In this document: in pieces, positions 51,879-61,509 of the stretch
Numbering within the stretch: position 1 is the stretch's first letter
Layout of the letters: each line of letters begins with the position of its first letter
Source of the DNA: Chitinophagaceae bacterium
GTDB lineage: Bacteria; Bacteroidota; Bacteroidia; Chitinophagales; Chitinophagaceae
DNA: 64,000 nt
Direction: 5' to 3'
Assembly: GCA_016710165.1 (NCBI GenBank)
Contig: JADJLJ010000002.1
Coordinates: 835,501-899,500 of the forward strand
Program-made: the position numbers and the translations under genes
The notes under the pieces: generated by a model
The model's input: the letters and a program-made list of their open reading frames with translations, nothing else
Databases searched by the model: none
What the model was told of the DNA's origin: nothing

Positions 51879-54800
51879 ATGAAAAGAATTGTACCCCTTT
51901 TGATCACTGCTGTACTAATATGTTCAGTAACCAATGCACAGATACTGCGTGCATTTACACCGCGATACTATAATCCTTCTGTGAAGGGAAATATCGTGTA
52001 CGTTTCCAACAGTATAATTTCTACTTCCGGTGTTGGATCCGGAACACCCGGAACCGGAGAACTGCCTCCTGCGGGAAGTTCCAAGGATAATGACGGTAAT
52101 GGGATTAATATTGATGTGGACAATTCCATTACCTCCAAAATGGCTTTTGGAACTGTATGGAACTATCATTCAACAGGTGCAACTCCGACAAATGATGCCT
52201 TCGGAAATAACTGGAAACAATCCGGCTATACCTTAAATGCTTCCTGGAATACAGGTGCGGTTCCGGTTAACGGGGCCGGTAAATACGGTTATAGTTCCGG
52301 GCAGGCAACCTGTATCAAAAGCGGGCAGGTCCCCATTTGTACACCATTGGCATCGGGAACCAAGTATACCGCCTATTATTTCCGGAATACGGTAAGCTTT
52401 ACGGCAACAGAATTGTCTGCCACATTCACATCGATCCAGTTTAACCTGTTGAGAAATGACGGTATCGTGGTTTATGTGAATGGGGTGGAAAGGATCCGGA
52501 ATAATATGCCTACCGGTACGGTCAGCTATGGAACGCTGGCATCTTCCAATATAACACCGGGTGCTGCAGAAGCAGTATCTGTAGATCTGAGTACTGCTTT
52601 TTTTACTGCAGGCGTTAATACCATTGCGGTGGAAGTGCACTTAAGGTCCACAACCTCACCAGATATGTCTTTTGATATGGAGGTATCAGGGGTCAATAAC
52701 AATGGTACATTCAATTCATCTACAGCCGATCTGAACCTGCCTTCCTGCTCTAACGTACTTTTTGCAGGTTTGTACTGGGGTTCCGGTGAAGGCGGTGGCG
52801 ATGAAAGTACTTCCTGGATCACCGGGGAAACATCCTGTAAATTAAAGCTCCCGGGAGCCGCTTCGTATACTACCATTACGTCATCACAAACAGATTATTA
52901 CAATTCTTCAAACCCATCTGGTTTTATGTATACGGGTTTTCAGTGCTTTGCCAATATAACAGCATTGGTGAATGCCACCAGCCCCAATGGTACGTATGCC
53001 CTTGCAGATGTGGTGGCTCCATTGGGTAAAAAAAATGCGTATGGAGGCTGGACACTTATCATCGTATATGCCAATCCTTCTTTGCCATCGCGTAACCTCA
53101 CCGTGTTTGATGGATGTGCCGTGGTTGAATCGGGCAATGCCCCGGTAGATGTAAGCATCAGTGGTTTCTTAACACCGCCCTCAGGCCCGGTCAGTTGCGA
53201 ACTGGGAGCGGTTGCTTATGACGGAGACCGCGGCTGGTTAGATTCCTTTTCCTTTAAACAGAATGGGGCAGCTTCTTTTTATAATTTAACGCCCAATGCA
53301 ACTGCCAACCTCAATGATATGTGGAACAGTGCCATTTCCTACAAGGGGTCGGTGGTAACTACACGGAATCCAGCATTTAATAATACCCTGGGGTATGATG
53401 CAAGTATCCTTGAAATGCCCAATGCAGGTAATACCCAACTGGGCAACAGCAAATCATCGGCAACCGTTCGGTTTGCTTCGCCGGAAGAAATGATCATCGC
53501 CCATGTATTGACCACTTCCATATCGCAGTATAACCCGACCTTTGCCTTTGATAAAACGGCCTCCGATATCAATGGCGGTTCCCTGGTTCCGGGCGACAGC
53601 CTGCGTTACCAGATCAATTATTCCAACTCGGGTAATGACTCCAGTACCAATACCATCATCACTGACAACCTGCCAGCAGGAACTACTTATATACCCGGTA
53701 CCATCAAGATCGGCGGCGTATCCAAAACGGATAACCCGGGTGATGATGAAGCAGAATATGATTTTACCAACAACCGGATCTTATTCCGCATAGGCGTTGG
53801 CGCCGATGCGGTTACCGGTGGTAAAGTGGGGCCCGGGGTTAACAGCAATGTGGAGTTTAAAGTAGTAACTGCTTCTGCCTGTAAGATCGTTAGTTGTGTG
53901 GGTTCATTGAAGAACAGCGCACGGATAAATTATGCAGGCAGGTTGTCTGGCAATGCGCTGTTTGATTCCAGTGGTGTAATGACATCGGGCTGTATCGTAA
54001 GCGGACCGGTCATTCATCCCTTATCTGGCCCCTGCTTTACCCCTAAAGATACACTGCTGGTAAATAAGTGTGCCACGTTAACGGTCACACTTCCCTGGTG
54101 GAAATATGCCGGCTATACTTTTTATTCTGCCAAGCCTTTTATACCGGCCAATATGTTTAGTCCATATGCACCTATAAGCACTTCAGGTGTTTACTGGGCA
54201 TATTTTACCAATGGGGCCGGCTGTTCGGATACGGCCAGGATCGCTGTAATAATCACGGTTTGCGTGGATATTGACGACGATAACGACGGCATACCCGATT
54301 ATGTTGAATTCAATGATCCCGTGGCCCTGCAGGATGCGAACAGCAATGGAATTCCAAACTGGAAAGACCCTGCTTACCCCGGTTTTGTTGACACCAACTT
54401 TGATGGCGTAAATGATAATTTTGATTATGGCGCCGATTCGGATAATGATGGAAACCCTAACTATTATGATACAGACTTCCCTGGCTTCACAGACTCCAAC
54501 GGCGATGGCGTGAATGATAATGCGGATAAGGATAAAGACGGCATTCCCAACCAATACGACCTGGATAGTGATAATGATGGTATACCCGATGTGGTGGAAG
54601 CCTATGGTGTGGATACCAATGGCGACGGAATAATAGATAACTATACCGATACCGATGCGGATGGTTTTTCCCAGAACGTGGATGCAAACAGCACAGGCGT
54701 TCAGGGTTCGGGTAATGGATTGGGTATCCCCGACCTGGATGGGGATGGTATTTTCAATTACCTGGATACGGACAGTGATAACGATGGCATACCGGATGTG

Positions 54801-56213
54801 GTGGAAGTAATGGGAACGGATGGTAACAATGATGGCAGGATCGATGGTTTTGCCGATGCAAACAGCGATGGTATAGCCGATAATTTTATCCTGGCAACGG
54901 CTTTGTTGAAAACAGGCCCCGATGCCGGCCCGGTTGACGGACGGGCGGATAGTTATCCCAATAAGAATAAGGACCAGGACCTGCGGCCAAATGCGTATGA
55001 CCTGGACAGTGATGGCGACGGGATCATGGATGTAATAGAAGCCGGGTTGCCGGATGCAAATTTTAACGGGATCGTTGACGGGGTGATGGGAACGAACGGA
55101 TGGTCAACAACCGTATCTGCCATGGGCTCCCTGAATGTACGAAATACAGATGCAATCGGTAATCCCGATTACCTGGATATTGATTCAGATGATGATGGTA
55201 TCCCGGATAATATCGAAGGGCAGTCAACTGCCGGGTATAAACTGCCTGTGATAAGCGATACCGATGGCGATGGCCTGATAAACACCTACGATAACCTGGT
55301 TGGATTTGGTGGTTCCGGCATCATGGTCTATGATCACGACGCCGATGGCACACCGGATTACAGGGACCTGGATACCGATGGCGACAGTCAGCCGGATGTA
55401 ATTGAAGGAAATGATTTTAACCTGAATATGATCGCGGATGATAACGTGACCCTGACGGGCCTTGATACCGATGATGACGGACTGGATAACCGTTTTGATT
55501 CATTGAATTCGGTGATGAACATCAAAGGAACTTCCTACCGGATGGGAACAGGTGGAACCTTTACCGGAGACCCGTCACCGGGTTCCCGCACTACCGTACA
55601 GAAAAAGAACCCGGCAAATATCGACCGCGACTGGAGATTCATAGGGACCGTTCTGGTCAACGAATCACTTTATCTGAATGCCATATTGCAAAACACGGAT
55701 GTACAACTGAACTGGCAGATACTCACCGGCGGAATGGTTGATCATTTTGAGATTGAACGGAGTATTGACAACCGGGTGTATAAAAAAATCGCTTCTGTTA
55801 ACCAGCCTGTAAAAATGAATGAACTGCAGGGCTTCACTGCCAGGGATGATGTCAGCAAAATAAATGACGACATCATTTTCTACCGGGTAAAAGTGGTAGG
55901 GGCAGATGGAGGCTTTACATACAGTAATATCGTGTCGGTACGTAAACCCAGGATGAACATACCACTGACGCTGATGCCCAACCCGGCCGGTTCAGAGATA
56001 GCGCTGAGTTTTTTTGCTGACAATGCAGAGGAGATCGGCATCCGGATGATCGATATGGGCGGTAAGACCGTATTCAGCCAGAAACAAAAAGTGGTGAAGG
56101 GTAATAATGTCATCCGTTTAACAAACCTCGCCCGGTTCAGCAACGGAACATATACCATGCAGGTGCAGCTGAATAATAAATTACTCAACCAGAAATTTAT
56201 ACTGTTCAACTAA
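51879..56213 (+). CDS. T9SS cargo with DUF11 and thrombospondin type 3 repeats
   Basis: 1444 residues from the ATG at 51879 (MKRIVPLLITAVLICSVTNA). A large N-terminal beta-rich region (about 30-540) is followed by a DUF11 domain (about 555-660: YQINYSNSGNDSSTNTIITD). Next comes a long run of calcium-binding thrombospondin type 3 repeats (about 795-1210: DSDNDGIPDVVEAYGVDTNG and many DxDxDG units) and an FN3-like part. The C-terminal ~75 residues (TLMPNPAGSEIALSFFADNA, ending NQKFILFN) are a type A T9SS sorting domain. Secreted through the outer membrane, likely an adhesion or surface protein. Confidence 0.9.
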   Translation: MKRIVPLLITAVLICSVTNAQILRAFTPRYYNPSVKGNIVYVSNSIISTSGVGSGTPGTGELPPAGSSKDNDGNGINIDVDNSITSKMAFGTVWNYHSTGATPTNDAFGNNWKQSGYTLNASWNTGAVPVNGAGKYGYSSGQATCIKSGQVPICTPLASGTKYTAYYFRNTVSFTATELSATFTSIQFNLLRNDGIVVYVNGVERIRNNMPTGTVSYGTLASSNITPGAAEAVSVDLSTAFFTAGVNTIAVEVHLRSTTSPDMSFDMEVSGVNNNGTFNSSTADLNLPSCSNVLFAGLYWGSGEGGGDESTSWITGETSCKLKLPGAASYTTITSSQTDYYNSSNPSGFMYTGFQCFANITALVNATSPNGTYALADVVAPLGKKNAYGGWTLIIVYANPSLPSRNLTVFDGCAVVESGNAPVDVSISGFLTPPSGPVSCELGAVAYDGDRGWLDSFSFKQNGAASFYNLTPNATANLNDMWNSAISYKGSVVTTRNPAFNNTLGYDASILEMPNAGNTQLGNSKSSATVRFASPEEMIIAHVLTTSISQYNPTFAFDKTASDINGGSLVPGDSLRYQINYSNSGNDSSTNTIITDNLPAGTTYIPGTIKIGGVSKTDNPGDDEAEYDFTNNRILFRIGVGADAVTGGKVGPGVNSNVEFKVVTASACKIVSCVGSLKNSARINYAGRLSGNALFDSSGVMTSGCIVSGPVIHPLSGPCFTPKDTLLVNKCATLTVTLPWWKYAGYTFYSAKPFIPANMFSPYAPISTSGVYWAYFTNGAGCSDTARIAVIITVCVDIDDDNDGIPDYVEFNDPVALQDANSNGIPNWKDPAYPGFVDTNFDGVNDNFDYGADSDNDGNPNYYDTDFPGFTDSNGDGVNDNADKDKDGIPNQYDLDSDNDGIPDVVEAYGVDTNGDGIIDNYTDTDADGFSQNVDANSTGVQGSGNGLGIPDLDGDGIFNYLDTDSDNDGIPDVVEVMGTDGNNDGRIDGFADANSDGIADNFILATALLKTGPDAGPVDGRADSYPNKNKDQDLRPNAYDLDSDGDGIMDVIEAGLPDANFNGIVDGVMGTNGWSTTVSAMGSLNVRNTDAIGNPDYLDIDSDDDGIPDNIEGQSTAGYKLPVISDTDGDGLINTYDNLVGFGGSGIMVYDHDADGTPDYRDLDTDGDSQPDVIEGNDFNLNMIADDNVTLTGLDTDDDGLDNRFDSLNSVMNIKGTSYRMGTGGTFTGDPSPGSRTTVQKKNPANIDRDWRFIGTVLVNESLYLNAILQNTDVQLNWQILTGGMVDHFEIERSIDNRVYKKIASVNQPVKMNELQGFTARDDVSKINDDIIFYRVKVVGADGGFTYSNIVSVRKPRMNIPLTLMPNPAGSEIALSFFADNAEEIGIRMIDMGGKTVFSQKQKVVKGNNVIRLTNLARFSNGTYTMQVQLNNKLLNQKFILFN

Positions 56214-56305
56214 TAAAACCTTAACCAGGCACAATCACATCCCTGACAAAAATGGTTCACGATTAATTTCATTTTGATTTCGTTTTTTTTTGAGCCATTT
56301 TTGTC

Positions 56306-57001
56306 ATGGGTATGAAAAAGAAGATAATCGTAACAATAGATGGCTGGTCATCCTGTGGTAAAAGCACGTTGGCAAAACAGCTGGCCAAAGTACTGGGTTA
56401 TGTTTATATCGACAGCGGGGCCATGTACAGGGCCATCACGTTGTATTTCCTGCGCAACCATATTGACTGGACCGATGCCGGGGAAGTGGAGGCGGCATTA
56501 AGGAATATCACGATCGAATTTCATTACAATGAAGCATCGCAGCAGTCGGAGATCTTTTTGAACGAAAAAAATGTGGAGTATGTTATCCGTGATCTTGTGA
56601 TAGCTGAAAAAGTAAGCGATGTGGCAGCCATTGAAGCAGTACGTACGTTCGCAGTGGCGCAGCAGCAAAAGCTGGGAAAGAAAAAGGGGATCGTGATGGA
56701 TGGCCGGGATATCGGTACCACCGTATTCCCGGTTGCGGAGTTAAAAATATTCATGACGGCAGATACGGCAGTGCGTGTAGAAAGAAGGTTTAAAGAACTA
56801 TATAATAAAAACCCCAATATCACCATAGAGGAAGTAAAAAATAACCTCGAAATGCGGGATTATATAGATTCGAACCGTAAGATAAGCCCGTTGCGCAAGG
56901 CGGATGATGCAATAGAAATTGATAATACGAACCTGACGATGGAGGAACAATTAAAAATTGCCATAGATCTTACAGAAAAAAAATTAAAAACACTTGCATA
57001 A
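56306..57001 (+). CDS. cmk: Cytidylate kinase
   Basis: 231 residues. GWSSCGKSTLAKQLAKVLG is the P-loop, IDSGAMYRAITLYFLRN the substrate-binding region, GIVMDGRDIGTTVFPVAELK the family signature and ERRFKELYNKNP the lid. It phosphorylates CMP and dCMP. The start may be the second ATG (56312). Normal length; single gene. Confidence 0.96.
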   Translation: MGMKKKIIVTIDGWSSCGKSTLAKQLAKVLGYVYIDSGAMYRAITLYFLRNHIDWTDAGEVEAALRNITIEFHYNEASQQSEIFLNEKNVEYVIRDLVIAEKVSDVAAIEAVRTFAVAQQQKLGKKKGIVMDGRDIGTTVFPVAELKIFMTADTAVRVERRFKELYNKNPNITIEEVKNNLEMRDYIDSNRKISPLRKADDAIEIDNTNLTMEEQLKIAIDLTEKKLKTLA

Positions 57002-57278
57002 TCAAACCACAATATATACTTTTACGCTACCTCCAAGAAACCCTGTACATACAGGCTGCTTATTTTCATTTTTAATATCCCGTTGAAGAATTTCTCATAC
57101 TGAGTTGATAATGAATGTCATTATGAATGCAGTTGTTTAAAGTAAACTATCCTTCAAAAAGCTTCTGAACCAGTTTCTGCAGAAAACCTCCATTCGTGGC
57201 TGAAACCAGCCCGGATTCCATCCAATTCTTTTGAAAGGTGACCCTTTTGTTTATCACTGATAATCATTACCGTAAAAT
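57002..57278. promoter_or_regulatory. Leader and promoter of the small T9SS protein gene
   Basis: A -7-like TACTTTTA (57017-57024) lies 15 bp after cmk; the rest of this 277-bp stretch to the ATG at 57279 would be a leader of about 240 bases. No ORF or known RNA motif is seen. A similarly long leader precedes the paralogous gene at 58366. Confidence 0.45.
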
Positions 57279-58001
57279 ATGAAACGAATCTCTACTTCAC
57301 AGGAAAAGTTCTATGCAGGAAGGGTTATAAAATTAATCCCTGCATTGGTTTTGTTTTTAATGCAGCAACCATCTTCCGCAAATGCAGGGGAGAAGGAACT
57401 GGTTAAAAGTAACAATACGGAACTGTATAAGAATACGACCAGGGTTTTTTTACCCATCGTATGGACCCCTTTAAAAGGATATTATTCGCAGGGAAAAACC
57501 TTTTTAACCTGGAGCAGTCTGCAGGAAAGCAACAGCAGCCACTTTGAGATACAGCGGAGCAGTGATGGGGTGAATTTCCAGTATGTGGGAAAAGTAATGG
57601 CTCTTAGCTCCAGTGATAAAGTAGTGGAGTACGGGTTCAATGATACGAAGACAAATGAAGGGGTCAACTATTTCCGGGTCAAGTATCATGATAACGACGG
57701 CAATTTTCAGTTCAGCAACACACTCGTGCTGAATGTACGGATCAGGGGGATCAATATTACTGCCATTTACCCGGCGCCGTTTGTTGATAAAGTGCATGTG
57801 ACGGTATCCAGTGAAATGAGAACCACCGGAACCATTACGTTGTACGACAATACCGGTAAGCCATTGGTAAGCCGGCAACAGAACCTGCACAAGGGTGTAA
57901 CTACAATTATCCTTGATAAACTGGATAACCTGGCAAGGGGGACCTATATCATCCGGGTGCAGGCGGGAGAAACAATTGTAACACAGCGATTAATCAAGTA
58001 A
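57279..58001 (+). CDS. Small T9SS sorting protein without a passenger domain
   Basis: 240 residues. An N-terminal signal peptide (VIKLIPALVLFLMQQPSSAN) leads to an FN3-like module (TPLKGYYSQGKTFLTWSSLQ, SHFEIQRSSDGVNFQYVG) and a T9SS type A-like sorting domain (ITAIYPAPFVDKVHVTVSSE to TIVTQRLIK). These two modules match the last ~180 residues of the 581-residue protein at 58366. Nothing but the secretion and anchor part is present, so it may be a structural or regulatory surface protein. Confidence 0.85.
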   Translation: MKRISTSQEKFYAGRVIKLIPALVLFLMQQPSSANAGEKELVKSNNTELYKNTTRVFLPIVWTPLKGYYSQGKTFLTWSSLQESNSSHFEIQRSSDGVNFQYVGKVMALSSSDKVVEYGFNDTKTNEGVNYFRVKYHDNDGNFQFSNTLVLNVRIRGINITAIYPAPFVDKVHVTVSSEMRTTGTITLYDNTGKPLVSRQQNLHKGVTTIILDKLDNLARGTYIIRVQAGETIVTQRLIK

Positions 58002-58037
58002 TTAACGATACAGATAACCAAGCACAAACAAAGATGT

Positions 58038-58066
58038 CCCCCGCCTTTGGTGGGGGCTCTTTATTT
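58038..58066 (+). terminator. Rho-independent terminator
   Basis: CCCCCGCC (58038-58045) and GGTGGGGG (58049-58056) form a stem with one G-T pair, followed by CTCTTTATTT. Ends the small T9SS gene. Confidence 0.75.
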
Positions 58067-58114
58067 AACCGGTAACGGGCGTATTTATTTTTTTCCGGAT
58101 TTGGGCAAATACAC

Positions 58115-58143
58115 TTTGAACTCAAAAAAAAATTATACTTTTG
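58115..58143 (+). promoter_or_regulatory. Promoter of the second T9SS gene
   Basis: TTTG (58115-58118) and TACTTTTG (58136-58143), a perfect TAnnTTTG, with a 17-bp spacer. The transcript would have a leader of about 220 bases before the ATG at 58366. The 364-bp stretch 58002-58365 also holds the preceding terminator. Confidence 0.7.
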
Positions 58144-58365
58144 TAGTACCACCTCTTATTAAAGACCACGTCCTTTTCCTGTAAACTTATGTATGTCCAA
58201 ATTTTGATCCAAAGGGTCCTGACGGATTCTGAAGATTTTCAATTCTGGCTTTAAACTTCTCTCCCAATACCTCTGATCCAGCCACGTGTTCAATAATGCT
58301 GTTAATCCTTTCCTTTTTAAGCTGATTTACCCAAAAAAGAATTTGAAACCTTAAACCTGTACAGG

Positions 58366-60111
58366 ATGAAAAATAATTTTACCACACGAAAAAGAGTATT
58401 CGTTAAAATCTACAGCGTTCTTTTCCTCACGGGCCTCCTGTTGGGATCTGCTGAAAAAACCTCTGCTCATAAAGTTGAAAAATATACCGTATCCTGCTTC
58501 CTGCAGGGTGAAACGGTTACGATCCACACAAAGGTCACTTCCACCGGCTATAATTCGTATAGCCACTGGCAATACCGGTTAACACCCGGTGGGCCCTGGG
58601 TTTACCTGGCAAACGGTAATAATACCATCAACGGGCATACTTTTAATGTTACCGGTGCATCCGGGCCAACATTCATAGTGGACTCCATTGATAATCTCGT
58701 GATCGAAAATGTGGGAAGCCCGGCCTATACCACGCAACTGGATAATGTGGAGTTCAGGGTACTGATGACCGATTTCGGTCTTGACCCGGAAACAAACCCC
58801 TGGCCAACCATACCCGTATATGGCGCCGAAGAGTATGGGGATAAGGATGCAAAATACATACGCATAAGGACCAGGCCTGCTGGCGAGAATTGTTTTTCAG
58901 CATGCACAAATAATATGCTGGTGCTGAACCCGGCACTTGTACCTCCACCACAGGAAGATTATTTTGGCGGGTTTGAGGTTCCGGGTGCCGGTACAAATAA
59001 TTTCAGCTCACCGGGCACGAATGGGGTAACTGCAAAAGCATATACAGACTTAACGCAATGGACAACCGGCACCCTGGGCGCCAATCCAAGGTACCGTATC
59101 ATCAGCAACCCCGATTCAATGAATACCGACTTTTCCGCTTTTGCACCGCATACGGGAATGAACATGATGGTGGTGAATGCAAACAATTCATGTACCAACC
59201 GGGTTTGGTACCGTACCATTGCCGTAACCAATACAAGCCAGTTTTACCAGGGAAGCATCATCTTCCGGGGATGGTTTGCCAAGATCAGCAGCGATGAGGC
59301 AGACCCTGCCGTAATGCTGGAAGTCAGGGGCGGAACAACGGTCACTGCTACCACTGCTGCATATTTTTCACTGGGCAACGTAACGCAAACAATAACCGGT
59401 ACGCCCGGAACCTGGGTCCAGCTTTCGGTGGTCATAAATATTCCGGTTAATACGTACAAAAAATTAGAAATAAGTATAAAAACACCCAATGCCTGCGGTG
59501 GCAATGCTGCTTATGTGGCCATTGATGACCTTTGCCTGCTTGAACCGGTAAGCGGTTTATTGCCCATCGTGATGACGCCGCTCAAAGCAGCATACATGAA
59601 CGGCGTTTCACATCTTACCTGGAGCAGTTTGCAGGAACAGAATACCAGCTATTTCGAGATCCAGAAAAGCAATGACGGGGTGAATTTCGATCACTTATCC
59701 AATCTGCCTGCAAAAGGCAGCAGCGACGTAGTGGTGAACTACAGCTTTGATGATATAAAAGCAAATGCCGGTATCAATTACTACAGGCTCAAATTGATGG
59801 ACAGGGACGGGCAGTATCAATACAGCAATATTGCAGCCGTGAATGTGAACATAAAAGGGATCCATGTTACCGGGATATACCCGGCTCCCTTCACCGACAG
59901 GATCAACGTGACCGTGTCAAGCGAAGCAAAGACCCAGGCAACACTAAGCCTCTTTGATAATGCAGGCAAACTGCTGGGTACACAACAGCATATGGTGAAC
60001 AAAGGCATCAACAACCTGGTAATGTTAGACCTGGATAAACTTGCCAAAGGCTTTTACACGATCAGGATACAGGTGGGCGATGAGGTGACCGTAAAGAAAC
60101 TGATAAAATAA
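58366..60111 (+). CDS. T9SS cargo protein with C-terminal sorting domain
   Basis: 581 residues with a signal peptide (IYSVLFLTGLLLGSAEKTSA). The first ~390 residues are a beta-rich passenger (SHWQYRLTPGGPWVYLANGN, later LDNVEFRVLMTDFGLDPETN and WVQLSVVINIPVNTYKKLEI) of a carbohydrate-binding or jelly-roll character that I cannot assign. The final ~180 residues (LPIVMTPLKAAYMNGVSHLT to VTVKKLIK) are the FN3-like and T9SS sorting module shared with the small protein at 57279. Likely surface displayed. Confidence 0.88.
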   Translation: MKNNFTTRKRVFVKIYSVLFLTGLLLGSAEKTSAHKVEKYTVSCFLQGETVTIHTKVTSTGYNSYSHWQYRLTPGGPWVYLANGNNTINGHTFNVTGASGPTFIVDSIDNLVIENVGSPAYTTQLDNVEFRVLMTDFGLDPETNPWPTIPVYGAEEYGDKDAKYIRIRTRPAGENCFSACTNNMLVLNPALVPPPQEDYFGGFEVPGAGTNNFSSPGTNGVTAKAYTDLTQWTTGTLGANPRYRIISNPDSMNTDFSAFAPHTGMNMMVVNANNSCTNRVWYRTIAVTNTSQFYQGSIIFRGWFAKISSDEADPAVMLEVRGGTTVTATTAAYFSLGNVTQTITGTPGTWVQLSVVINIPVNTYKKLEISIKTPNACGGNAAYVAIDDLCLLEPVSGLLPIVMTPLKAAYMNGVSHLTWSSLQEQNTSYFEIQKSNDGVNFDHLSNLPAKGSSDVVVNYSFDDIKANAGINYYRLKLMDRDGQYQYSNIAAVNVNIKGIHVTGIYPAPFTDRINVTVSSEAKTQATLSLFDNAGKLLGTQQHMVNKGINNLVMLDLDKLAKGFYTIRIQVGDEVTVKKLIK

Positions 60112-60134
60112 TTTAAACAGGCACAAACAAACGG

Positions 60135-60164
60135 GCCCTTGCTGAACAGCAGGGGCTTTTTTTA
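60135..60164 (+). terminator. Rho-independent terminator
   Basis: GCCCTTGCTG and CAGCAGGGGC pair across AA with one T-G wobble, followed by seven T. It ends the T9SS gene, and the T-run overlaps the stop region of ispH on the other strand. Confidence 0.85.
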
Positions 60165-61397
60165 TTTCATTTCCGTAAAGCGTTCAGCCAGGGCTTCCGT
60201 TTTTATGGTCACGGGGTAAAATGAAACGATCTTACTGATCACTTCCTCCACCAATGCATCCGGGCAGCTGGCGCCGCTGGTAATTAATATCCTTACCCCG
60301 CCGTCCCGGGGTAAATAATTTTCTGTGATCCGTTCCTGTTTTTTATGCAGGTCGTAATGCCGGATCTTTTCCCTTGAGATTATCTTCTCTTCTGAGTTGA
60401 TGAAATAGGTTGCCAGTTTCTCCTCACACAGATCAACAAGGTGAGACGTATTGCTGCTGTTGTAACCGCCTACTACAATGGCAAAATCAGCTTCGGTCTC
60501 CAGCAGGCCATACACGGCAGACTGGTTATCGTTGGTTGCATAGCACAACGTGTCGCGGGTATCGGCAAAACGCTCTTCGATGGTATCCTCCGACAAGCCA
60601 TGCTTTTTCAGCACCACCTGTTTTAAAAAATCAGAAATGGCCTGGGTATCGCTGGCCAGCATGGTTGTCTGGTTCACCACACCGATGCGTTCCAGGTCTT
60701 TGATCACGTCAAACCCGGCTGAGAACTTACCGGCAAATTCCGTGGTGAAACCGGCCGCATCTTTTTCGCCCGTAATGTATTTACCCAGCTCAATGGCTTC
60801 ACCCATGTCATTTACGATCACCGTAGGCGTATGGGCCGATGCATGTGAAAAAGTTGCCCGGGTCTCTTCGTGCCTGGGTTTGCCATGCACCACTACGGTA
60901 TAGTTTTTCCGGGCTATCTGTTCACTGCGGTTCCATACCTTCTCCACGAAAGGGCAGGTGGTATTGTATTTTTCTGTAGGGATGCCGATGGCATTCAGCT
61001 TTTCTTCAATGTCGAGCGTGGTTCCAAAGGCAGGGATGATGACAATATCTTCGGGTGTCAGTTCTTCAAAAGGAAATAACTGTTTTCCATACGTGTCCTG
61101 CAAAAAATGAATGCCTCTTTCCTTCAAATCGGCATTCACCTGCTGGTTATGGATCATCTCACTTAAAAGAAATATCCGTTTGCCGGGATTTTCTTCTATG
61201 GTACGGAAAGCGATGTCAATGGCATTCTCCACGCCATAGCAAAATCCAAAGTGGCGGGCAAGGTAAATTTTTACCGGGCCAAAATCGAGCAGGGTAGGAC
61301 TGAAATCCTTCTTCATCTTATCGGACTGCCTGCGTTTGTTCTTTACCGCAGTGATGAGCGGGCTGCGGTAAATTATCGGAACATTGAATTGTTTCAT
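60162..61397 (-). CDS. ispH: 4-hydroxy-3-methylbut-2-enyl diphosphate reductase
   Basis: 411 residues from the ATG at 61397 (MKQFNVPIIYRSPL...). The long form found in Bacteroidota and cyanobacteria (~400, against 316 in E. coli). Cysteines for the iron-sulfur cluster are in ARHFGFCYGVENAID, NTTCPFVEKVW and TSGASCPDALVEEV. It makes IPP and DMAPP in the last step of the MEP pathway whose third enzyme is IspD at 15.7 kb. A 14-residue upstream extension overlaps the divergent promoter space and was not used. Confidence 0.95.
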   Translation of the reverse strand: MKQFNVPIIYRSPLITAVKNKRRQSDKMKKDFSPTLLDFGPVKIYLARHFGFCYGVENAIDIAFRTIEENPGKRIFLLSEMIHNQQVNADLKERGIHFLQDTYGKQLFPFEELTPEDIVIIPAFGTTLDIEEKLNAIGIPTEKYNTTCPFVEKVWNRSEQIARKNYTVVVHGKPRHEETRATFSHASAHTPTVIVNDMGEAIELGKYITGEKDAAGFTTEFAGKFSAGFDVIKDLERIGVVNQTTMLASDTQAISDFLKQVVLKKHGLSEDTIEERFADTRDTLCYATNDNQSAVYGLLETEADFAIVVGGYNSSNTSHLVDLCEEKLATYFINSEEKIISREKIRHYDLHKKQERITENYLPRDGGVRILITSGASCPDALVEEVISKIVSFYPVTIKTEALAERFTEMK

Positions 61398-61509
61398 ACT
61401 GGTAAATAACAGTTGCAAAGGTACATGGTTGCGGGACATAATGGCTTTCGTAATTTTAAGCCGGCAGTGCTTACATTTGGGTATTGATCATCCTGATGAA
61501 TGAACAGAA

